NCBI GenBank assembly: GCA_039199225.1
Contig: JBCCSZ010000208.1
Coordinates: 1-14,217, forward strand
Direction: 5' to 3'
Source: JBCCSZ01 sp039199225
Lineage (GTDB): Bacteria > Bacteroidota > Bacteroidia > Chitinophagales > Saprospiraceae
DNA: 14,217 nucleotides
The translations under genes were made by a program, and so were the position numbers. Positions 8,018 through 14,217 of this stretch are shown one piece after another (the stretch's first letter is position 1; each line of letters begins with the position of its first letter). The notes under the pieces were generated by a model. It was not told the origin of the DNA. It did no database searches and saw only the letters and a program-made list of their open reading frames with translations.

Positions 8018-8290
8018 CTAGTGTACGCGGATGTATTGAATATCTTCCAACTTTTCGTGCTGGCGAGGACGCTCATAAAAGAGTGGTTCCTGCTCATAGC
8101 GATGAGGGAGTCCACGCCATTCGTCATAAGCTGGATGGTGGTCGGAGAAACTCCTTCTAATCCGCCGGACGACATGGAAAATGGCGGTCATAATAGCTGC
8201 AGCAACAAGCGCAACAAGGGCTACTCTGGCTAGGAAGAAGAACAGGATAATTCCTACAGAAAGCGCAAAAAACATTTTGAATGGTCGCAT
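8018..8290 (-). CDS. Small single-pass/hairpin membrane protein of unknown function
   Basis: 90 residues. A long hydrophobic stretch at residues 6-41 (one long or two short membrane helices) is followed by a basic stop-transfer cluster (VRRIRRSF, 41-48) and a soluble, charged tail rich in His, Tyr, Arg and Glu. I do not recognise a family. The tail begins with SFSDHH, which also occurs as KFSDHH at the very N-terminus of the Hsp20 encoded next. The two genes are on the same strand 111 bp apart and may form one stress-related unit (inference). The reading frame is convincing because of its clear amphipathic organisation and compatible position, but no outside homology can be tested here. Confidence 0.72.
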   Translation of the reverse strand: MRPFKMFFALSVGIILFFFLARVALVALVAAAIMTAIFHVVRRIRRSFSDHHPAYDEWRGLPHRYEQEPLFYERPRQHEKLEDIQYIRVH

Positions 8291-8596
8291 ATCGTTATTT
8301 TTTTAGTGATCAAATTTTTGGTGACTTTCCGATTCACATTCGAACCGTGTGCTTTCATATGGGTAGACGGAGCAGCAAAAGAATTACTTTAAGAAAAATG
8401 GATTTTTTTTGCTTTTTTTAGCACGAAAGATGTAAGTATGTGATTATCAGAACTTTGTATGATTGCTTTTTTGTGGGCTAAAATGTCGTAATACTTGTTT
8501 ATCGTATGTTGCGCTATTTTTTTAACTTAGCGACTATAGACATACTATGGTAGAGCCGTACATCAGTCCTGGAAAAACACTACCTCTTAAATCGCA
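8291..8596. other. 306-bp divergent intergenic region
   Basis: This AT-rich region lies between the minus-strand membrane-protein/Hsp20 pair and the plus-strand EAD/MoxR cluster, so it should hold promoters for both. No exact TAnnTTTG box is present in either direction. One-mismatch candidates for the plus strand are TAACTTAG (8523-8530) and GAACTTTG (8450-8457), neither with a convincing -33 element. Two T-runs lie at about 8403-8419. I see no RNA gene or convincing ORF in it. Confidence 0.6.
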
Positions 8597-9733
8597 ATGC
8601 TCGACGCACTCAAAAATGACCTAAAGAATTTGGTCGGACAGAATAAGTTCGAAGAGTGCTTTCGTCGCCTCAAGGAAGAAGTATTGGATCAAAAAAGTGA
8701 ATGGTACAATCACACCATCCTGATTGAAGGTCGTTATGAGGCAGCCAAAAAGGACGGCTTACTACAACTGATTACGGTCGAAAATAAAGATGTGAGTTTC
8801 AACAATGTCGGTCAGGCCATCCTTTGGGTTATTGATGGCATTGAAAAGATTGATTTAGTTGAAGGCTTGCAGGGAGCTTCCAAAGAGCATGTCGCCATCC
8901 CCAACTTTCATGCTTTTACCGTTGATCGGGTAGATCAAAACGACAGTTTCCAACTACACTTTTACGATCCGCCTCCAGATATAGGAAAGGTTCGATTATT
9001 TTACCTCTATGGTGATGCCGGGCAAGCGATGGAAACTTTGTTCCGTCGGCTGGGGATGGAAATTGGTGGTTTTTTGCTCAATTGGGAAGAAGGTGCCTAC
9101 GACCCCGGTGTAAAAATTTCTTTTGATGCCTTCAAACCAGCCGTTCATCGACACCCCAAACTCTATGAGATCAACATCATCAAGGAATTGCTCGCTCGCT
9201 TTTTTCCTCGTATCAATGCGCAGCAACCCATCCGCGACAAAACCATTAAAGACTTGCTCGACAGTCCAGAGCTTAAAGATTATACCGCTCAGGATATGGT
9301 CTTTATCTTACTGACAATGGACGATGCCAACTGGAATACCAATACTACCCCACAAGTGGTGAGAAGTTTGGCAGATAATTTTTTGAATGCCGATCTGCCA
9401 GATACCGCTCCGACCTTTTTCTTTTTCTTTGGAATCGAATACGCAAAAGCCAATGCCAAGGTTAAGGAAGAGGTCCATCAAGCGATCCTCAACCGCAAGC
9501 AAGGAGGCGAAATACTGGAAGAGCTGCTGCCCGTATCGAGCGAAGATATTGAAACCTGGTTCAGTCGCTACCAGAAGTTCCTAGTGGAAGAAGGTAAGAG
9601 CCCATCGGACATGGTCCGCGGACTTTTTGGGTCCGAGGACAAGCATGATATGAACAACATCGTTATTAAACTTCAGCAATTGATCGAAAAACACAACAAA
9701 GGTCTGGTCATAACAGCCCAAGATAATAATTGA
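8597..9733 (+). CDS. EAD11-like / inactive STAND (iSTAND)-like protein, first gene of a MoxR conflict-type cluster
   Basis: 378 residues. Residues about 5-84 form a compact helical domain: repeated short helices with EECFRRLKEEV (19-29) and a YNHTILIEGRYEAAKKDGL stretch (37-55), ending in ALL-like helix AILWVIDGIEKI. This matches what I know of effector-associated domain 11 (EAD11), a death-like adaptor of bacterial NTPase conflict systems. After a linker, FTVDRVDQNDSFQLHF (107-122) fits the xDRxxQxxxF start of iSTAND domains. KVRLFYLYGDAGQAMETLFRRL (131-152) then takes the place of the P-loop strand but lacks the GxxxxGK[ST] signature, so ATP binding is unlikely. The rest is helical. The likely role is an adaptor that recruits an EAD11-bearing effector by homotypic contact and relays to the MoxR ATPase. 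The stop codon is 5 nt before the MoxR ATG, so the two are surely co-transcribed. Domain names are by eye; a plain coiled adaptor is the alternative. Confidence 0.82.
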   Translation: MLDALKNDLKNLVGQNKFEECFRRLKEEVLDQKSEWYNHTILIEGRYEAAKKDGLLQLITVENKDVSFNNVGQAILWVIDGIEKIDLVEGLQGASKEHVAIPNFHAFTVDRVDQNDSFQLHFYDPPPDIGKVRLFYLYGDAGQAMETLFRRLGMEIGGFLLNWEEGAYDPGVKISFDAFKPAVHRHPKLYEINIIKELLARFFPRINAQQPIRDKTIKDLLDSPELKDYTAQDMVFILLTMDDANWNTNTTPQVVRSLADNFLNADLPDTAPTFFFFFGIEYAKANAKVKEEVHQAILNRKQGGEILEELLPVSSEDIETWFSRYQKFLVEEGKSPSDMVRGLFGSEDKHDMNNIVIKLQQLIEKHNKGLVITAQDNN

Positions 9734-9738
9734 CATTT

Positions 9739-10644
9739 ATGAAAAAAAAGTCTAGATACATCGTTGCACCTGGACAACAATATGCCTTGGATGCAGCCGT
9801 CGAACTTGGACAGCCTCTTTTGCTCACCGGAGAGCCTGGAACTGGTAAAACCATGATGGCCTCCTGGGCAGTGGATTACTTGAGCGAAAAGTTCCCAAAT
9901 AGTTTTCATCCACATTTGCTGCGTTTCAACACAAAGACCACCTCCAAGGCATCTGACCTTTTCTACACCTACGATGCCCTTTCGCATTTTCAGGCGGCCA
10001 ACCTTCGGGGCGATCACTCCACCAAAACAGAGGACTTCATCAGCCTAGAAGCTTTTGGCCAAGCCATTGCCCTGTCCGATCCCAAGGCGGAATTTGGTGA
10101 ACGCTTCGGAATGGATTTACCAGAAAAAAGCCTCGACAGTGTCGTACTCATCGATGAAGTAGACAAGGCACCCCGCGATTTTACCAATGATTTACTGGAT
10201 GAAATCGAGAATTACCGCTTTCGGATCAAAGAATTACAAGGAGCGACTTACACCAAAAAGGAAGATGTAAAAGTCGTGGTGATTATGACTTCCAATTCTG
10301 AAAAAAACCTCCCGGATGCTTTTTTGCGTCGCTGCGCCTTTTACCACATCGAGTTTCCAAAAGGAGATCAGTTGCGTCGCATCATAGAAATCCACCTGGG
10401 GGAAATCACAAAAGAAACCAAAACAGCTTACGATTTTTTAATCGATTTTTTTGAGAAAGCTCGCAATAAGGCGGTCCGTAAAAAGCCCGCAACAGCAGAG
10501 CTGATTGCTTGGTTGAAATTATTGGAAATGGAAGGTTTCCACCATGAACAAGATCAGGGAAAGCGCAAACATATGCTGGAACGCAACCTCAGTTTTTTGG
10601 TGAAGACCAAAGACGATCTGGAAGCCATCAAAACCCTGATTTGA
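9739..10644 (+). CDS. MoxR-type AAA+ ATPase
   Basis: 301 residues from the ATG at 9739; an in-frame TTG at 9730 would overlap the previous gene and is less likely. Walker A is GEPGTGKT (31-38), Walker B VVLIDEVDKAP (135-145), sensor 1 IMTSNSEKNLPDAFLRRC (182-199) with the arginine finger pair at 197-198, and a sensor 2-like KKPATAELIAW (248-258). All catalytic residues are in place, so it should be an active hexameric ATPase of the MoxR group, which remodel proteins together with vWA-domain partners. In this cluster the obvious partner is the giant downstream protein, which appears to hold a split and degenerate vWA module, with the EAD protein upstream as adaptor. Gaps of 5 nt upstream and 20 nt downstream indicate one operon. 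Confidence 0.92.
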   Translation: MKKKSRYIVAPGQQYALDAAVELGQPLLLTGEPGTGKTMMASWAVDYLSEKFPNSFHPHLLRFNTKTTSKASDLFYTYDALSHFQAANLRGDHSTKTEDFISLEAFGQAIALSDPKAEFGERFGMDLPEKSLDSVVLIDEVDKAPRDFTNDLLDEIENYRFRIKELQGATYTKKEDVKVVVIMTSNSEKNLPDAFLRRCAFYHIEFPKGDQLRRIIEIHLGEITKETKTAYDFLIDFFEKARNKAVRKKPATAELIAWLKLLEMEGFHHEQDQGKRKHMLERNLSFLVKTKDDLEAIKTLI

Positions 10645-10664
10645 TCTAAGTAGTAAGCACCTGA

Positions 10665-13600
10665 ATGGCCGATTCGTCCCCACATATCAGACTCCCCTTG
10701 GAGCGCCTTTTCATCCAGTTGGAAGCGGCGGGCTTCAAAATGGATACCTCTCGCAAGCTGCGCATGTTGCAGGCTTTGGACCAGCGGGGGCATCTGCACG
10801 TTGGCGATTTTGATTCCCTAAAATTTCTCCTGGCACCGCTGGTGGCTACTTCCGACAAGGAGCAGGCATTGTTCTATAAAATCTTTGAAGATTTATGGCA
10901 ACAGGCCGCCGATGAGGCTCAGAAATTGGCAGCAGGCAAAAACATCGAACTTCTTCCACAGGATCAACCAGCTTCAGAAGAAGAAACGGTTAACTGGCGG
11001 AGCTATTGGTGGGTTATCCCTATCTTGCTTTTACTACTGAGCGCACCATTTCTCAGAGAGTGGCTCTTTCCAACGCCGGCATTGGCGCAAAAACTCGGTA
11101 TGGCCAGAATATCGAAGGAGGGGCCAATTCGCGAAATGGACACCTTGTCGATGACCGCAGGTGCCAGTGCAAATGTAGACAGTTCAGAACTCATCTGGGA
11201 GTTGTTTCAACTTGACAGTGGTCGTCTGGAAGTGCAGGACAGTGGGTTTCGATTTGATTGGGTGGCCAATGGCAGTGGGCGGGAAATGCTGCTTGTGTTG
11301 CGGACAGAAGAGGAAGAGCTCCCGGCAGATTCCAGTCTTTTCATTGTCAGTTGCGCCAGGGAGCCAGAAGTATTTAGGAGCGAATATCCAGAGTCGCCAC
11401 TCGTCAAGGGGCGCATTTATGAGTTTAGTGCCTTTACAGATGATGATGTTCAGGTCGAATGGATTTTTGAGGGAGGTGATACGATGCGAGGCCAGCAGGT
11501 CAGTCATGCGTTTCAGAGTACTGGCTTTTCTCAAATCAGATTGGAAGTCTTTCGGGAAGGGGAGCGGGATTATTGCCTCAATCGCACCATCAAAGAGTTG
11601 ACGGTTGGCAACGATAAGCCCTTCCTGGCCATGGTGGATATGCCTCCCGATCAACAGCGACTTATCAACAGTTTGCACAATTGGGTGTGGGCCTTTTTGT
11701 ACTTACCCATTTTATTGGGAGTTATTGCTTTTGCTTATTTCGTTATGCAAAAAAGGAAAGACATCCGGCCAAAAACGGAAGAGGAGTTGGCAGAGATGTT
11801 TCCCATTTATGATCGTCCACCATATTATATTACTTACCAATCTCAAGAGCATAAAATCAACATTCCCTCAGAATTTTTTCGGATGTCTGGCGTATTGCGA
11901 CGTCGCGAAACTTCGGAGCGGCTTCAGTTTGATCCGATCGCTTCTGTGAAGGCCACCATTGACAAGGGAGGCTTTCCGGCTTGGCGAGAACGCGCTGACA
12001 CCAATCCGTCGGATTACCTCTTTCTCATTGCTCGGCCCAACGAGCGCGACCAACAGGGGTGTTTCTTTGAGCGCCTGATCCATTTCTTTCAAGGGCAAGA
12101 CGTTCCTCTGTCTTTTTATTTTCACGATGGTTCCTTTCGCAGCTTTTGGAACCGCAGCCAGCCGGAAGGTGTTTCGCTCAACTATCTGACCAAGGAGTAC
12201 GGCCACCACCGTTTGATTGTCATGGGCAATGGGCATGGACTGGTCAACCCCTACGACACCCGCCAGCCGAGCTTGTTAAAGGAGCCTCTACAGGCATTGC
12301 AGCAATGGCAACGGCGATTGATCCTGACCCCTTCGCCCGTCAGTGCCTGGTCGTTTCAGGAGGCACTTTTGCACGAGCATTTTCTATTGCTACCCGCCGA
12401 CCGTGAAGGTATCCTGATGGGGCTTGAGCTGTTGGACGATATGGACGAATACGAGCCAGGCTCTTACATCAAATGGGAAGGGGACCTATCCAGTCGGCGC
12501 ACAGATTTATCTGACCGTTATCGCCTTTGGGACAATGTGGAAGATCATCGGAAGTTTTTAGCCAACGATCCCGATTGCTTTCGATGGCTCTGCGGCCTGG
12601 CCGTCAATACCAAGCCCGATTTTGCATTGACCATCGCCATCGGCCGTTCCCTTGGCATCAACGTAACCCATGATCGCCTGCTGCGACTCACACGCATTCC
12701 TTGGCTCAGTGCCAACGAACCATCTGACCATCTTCGCTTGCTGCTCCTAAAACAACTGAGCGATGCCGACGAGCAAAAAGTCCGGCAAGTTGTTTTGGAT
12801 GAATTGGAGGCCATACGGGAGCAAGTCCAAAAGGGCTTTGCACAGACCGAATGGACCAGCGATACGGCCATGCAACGCTTTGCGCTGGACCCTCGGGACC
12901 CTGCCCAAAAGGAAATGATCCGCGACCTCCGTCGGATGGGGCTGTTGTCGGGTTCTCAGCTCAACGAATTAGACCAGGTGGTGGATAAGCAGCTATCGAA
13001 AAATCGCTGGGAATCAAAGAAAGAGGGGGTGAGCAAACTGGATGTTTGGCTGGACGATCCAATGGCCTCGGTAGACCGTTCATCTACTGTGAGTTTCCTG
13101 CAAGGGGTGGCAGGCCAGATCATGGAAAAGCTGGGCTTGGATGCCCGATGGGTAAAAGGGATCGCCTCGGCTCTCATTCTTTTTGCATTGGGGGTCTTGT
13201 TGCTGGGTGAGGGAGATCGCTACAATCAGTCGCTAAAAGCATCGAAGGAACCTGTAAAAAGTATTTTTGTCAAAGTGAAAGTAGGGGTTGATCCTGCCAT
13301 CATACAACACAACCAAGCAGTCGAGATTGCCAGTCGTTTATTGATCGAGGAAAGCTATGAGAATTGGCGAAACTTCTATCTTGCGAGTGACCCTGACGAT
13401 CGGGATAGTAAAAAGACAATCGACTCCATTCAAATGGTCGAAGATTTACTGCAGCAGGCCATCTACGAGCGTTCCGAAGTCGGCTACCTTCAGGCTAAGG
13501 ACAATTTGGCTGCTTGGAAATTCAATGTCCAAGCCAAGGAATTAAATTTCTATCTGTCGGACTCCATCCAAGGAGACTCCATGGCCAAGATTGCTTTTCT

Positions 13601-14217
13601 GGGTAACCGAGCCTCTACGTTGGATGCTTTGTTGAGTGAAAATGACTGGGCGCATGATTCTGTCATCCTTTCCACCATCCATGCTACAGGGCTTTGTCGC
13701 TTTTATCTTTACGACTTTGGTGACGGAAAAGACCCACATCAGCTGGTACAAGCCAGTAGTCGATACCAGCAATTAATGGTGCTGTCGGATAGTACCTATT
13801 TTGACGACATCCACGATCGCATGCCCGTTAACCTTCAAACCTTATTGGCAGAGATGTCCGTCATCATTGGACCCAAATACGGCCTTAAGTTTCTAGTCCT
13901 TGATACGAGCGGTAAACCCATAAAGGAGGCTTTCATTCTGCCGAAAGGTCAAGCCGGCGAGCTGGTTACGGATGGGGATGGCTATGCCAGCATCGAATTG
14001 GAAAGAGAGCCCAGCGATCTTAACGTAATGGTGCAAGTACAAGCCAATGGATATACTCCTTCCTTACCGAAATTACTGAGGTTCCGCACAAGTGGAAAAG
14101 TCGATACCATCGTATTGGAGCGACAGCCAGATGTTCCTCGGGACAAAGAGCCGGACCCAAATGAGGAAGATACCGATGTGGATACCCAAGACAATCAAGC
14201 GAATCAAAGTCAGCTGC
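10665..14217 (+). CDS. Giant membrane protein: CoxE-like N-domain, PKD-like insertion, degenerate vWA-like domain, periplasmic tail (C-terminus cut by window edge)
   Basis: The frame stays open from the ATG at 10665 to the right edge: 1184 codons, no stop. Reading by residue: 8-82, helical domain (LPLERLFIQLEAAGF, then DFDSLKFLLAPLVATS) like the N-terminal region of MoxR-linked CoxE/vWA proteins. 115-130, membrane helix 1. About 245-300, PKD-like beta domain (VEWIFEGGDTMRGQQVSHAF). 341-361, membrane helix 2, then basic MQKRK. About 449-590, vWA-like Rossmann pattern (DYLFLIARPNERDQQGCFFE, PLSFYFHDGSFRSFW, HHRLIVMGNGHGLVNP) without a MIDAS DxSxS. 590-780, helical region with LTRIPWLSANEPSDHLR. 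829-848, membrane helix 3. 870-1065, helical, perhaps TPR-like. 1072-1152, carboxypeptidase-regulatory-like beta domain (FLVLDTSGKPIKEAF, TDGDGYASIEL). 1153-1184, acidic linker. The predicted topology puts the N-terminus and vWA-like part in the cytoplasm and the PKD domain and C-terminal tail in the periplasm. The output domain is off-window. Domain calls beyond the membrane helices are by eye. Confidence 0.88.
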   Translation, partial: MADSSPHIRLPLERLFIQLEAAGFKMDTSRKLRMLQALDQRGHLHVGDFDSLKFLLAPLVATSDKEQALFYKIFEDLWQQAADEAQKLAAGKNIELLPQDQPASEEETVNWRSYWWVIPILLLLLSAPFLREWLFPTPALAQKLGMARISKEGPIREMDTLSMTAGASANVDSSELIWELFQLDSGRLEVQDSGFRFDWVANGSGREMLLVLRTEEEELPADSSLFIVSCAREPEVFRSEYPESPLVKGRIYEFSAFTDDDVQVEWIFEGGDTMRGQQVSHAFQSTGFSQIRLEVFREGERDYCLNRTIKELTVGNDKPFLAMVDMPPDQQRLINSLHNWVWAFLYLPILLGVIAFAYFVMQKRKDIRPKTEEELAEMFPIYDRPPYYITYQSQEHKINIPSEFFRMSGVLRRRETSERLQFDPIASVKATIDKGGFPAWRERADTNPSDYLFLIARPNERDQQGCFFERLIHFFQGQDVPLSFYFHDGSFRSFWNRSQPEGVSLNYLTKEYGHHRLIVMGNGHGLVNPYDTRQPSLLKEPLQALQQWQRRLILTPSPVSAWSFQEALLHEHFLLLPADREGILMGLELLDDMDEYEPGSYIKWEGDLSSRRTDLSDRYRLWDNVEDHRKFLANDPDCFRWLCGLAVNTKPDFALTIAIGRSLGINVTHDRLLRLTRIPWLSANEPSDHLRLLLLKQLSDADEQKVRQVVLDELEAIREQVQKGFAQTEWTSDTAMQRFALDPRDPAQKEMIRDLRRMGLLSGSQLNELDQVVDKQLSKNRWESKKEGVSKLDVWLDDPMASVDRSSTVSFLQGVAGQIMEKLGLDARWVKGIASALILFALGVLLLGEGDRYNQSLKASKEPVKSIFVKVKVGVDPAIIQHNQAVEIASRLLIEESYENWRNFYLASDPDDRDSKKTIDSIQMVEDLLQQAIYERSEVGYLQAKDNLAAWKFNVQAKELNFYLSDSIQGDSMAKIAFLGNRASTLDALLSENDWAHDSVILSTIHATGLCRFYLYDFGDGKDPHQLVQASSRYQQLMVLSDSTYFDDIHDRMPVNLQTLLAEMSVIIGPKYGLKFLVLDTSGKPIKEAFILPKGQAGELVTDGDGYASIELEREPSDLNVMVQVQANGYTPSLPKLLRFRTSGKVDTIVLERQPDVPRDKEPDPNEEDTDVDTQDNQANQSQL

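Noticed and set aside
9730..9738. TTG at 9730 as the MoxR start
   Set aside because: It overlaps the stop of the preceding gene; the ATG at 9739 gives a normal MoxR N-terminus.
11184..11678. 164-codon minus-strand ORF inside the giant membrane protein gene
   Set aside because: The plus frame is uninterrupted through this region and carries membrane helices and domain motifs; the antisense ORF shows none.

Overview
The window looks like a chromosomal segment of a Bacteroidota bacterium, probably from the Saprospiraceae/Lewinella side of the phylum. The reasons are a type IX secretion (T9SS) sorting domain with a YPNP motif, SprB-like repeats, a DUF1800/DUF1501 gene pair, start codons without Shine-Dalgarno sequences, and one clear Bacteroidota-type promoter (TTTG, 21 nt, TAnnTTTG). 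The genus is inference; no rRNA or other marker gene is present.

Layout. Positions 1-2923 (minus strand) hold a two-gene operon: a DUF1800 protein followed by a DUF1501 protein with a Tat-like signal, whose C-terminus runs off the left edge. Positions 3135-6395 (plus) encode a 1086-residue secreted multidomain T9SS cargo protein with a GTG start, followed by a small hairpin. Positions 6451-7359 (minus) encode an Rpn/PD-(D/E)XK family protein ('PDDEXK_2 transposase' family) with a Glu/Arg/Gly repeat tail. Positions 7484-8290 (minus) hold a small membrane protein and an Hsp20 chaperone, probably co-transcribed. A 306-bp AT-rich divergent region follows.

The most interesting part is 8597-14217 (plus), a tightly packed three-gene cluster. 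(1) A protein with an N-terminal helical domain like effector-associated domain 11 (EAD11), joined to a STAND-like domain whose P-loop is degraded (iSTAND-like). (2) A MoxR-type AAA+ ATPase with intact Walker A, Walker B and sensor motifs. (3) A giant membrane protein, open to the right edge after 1184 codons. I read protein 3 as a dismantled MoxR partner: a CoxE-like N-terminal helical domain, then a membrane/periplasmic PKD-like insertion, then a vWA-like domain without its metal site, then a helical region, a third membrane segment, a periplasmic helical region and a carboxypeptidase-regulatory-like beta domain.

This layout resembles the NTP-dependent conflict systems built on MoxR-vWA couples, EADs and iSTAND domains that have been described by comparative genomics. 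The transmembrane version here would place a cytoplasmic sensing/chaperone module across the inner membrane from a C-terminal output domain that lies outside the window. The effector is therefore not visible, and the system assignment rests on domain recognition by eye.
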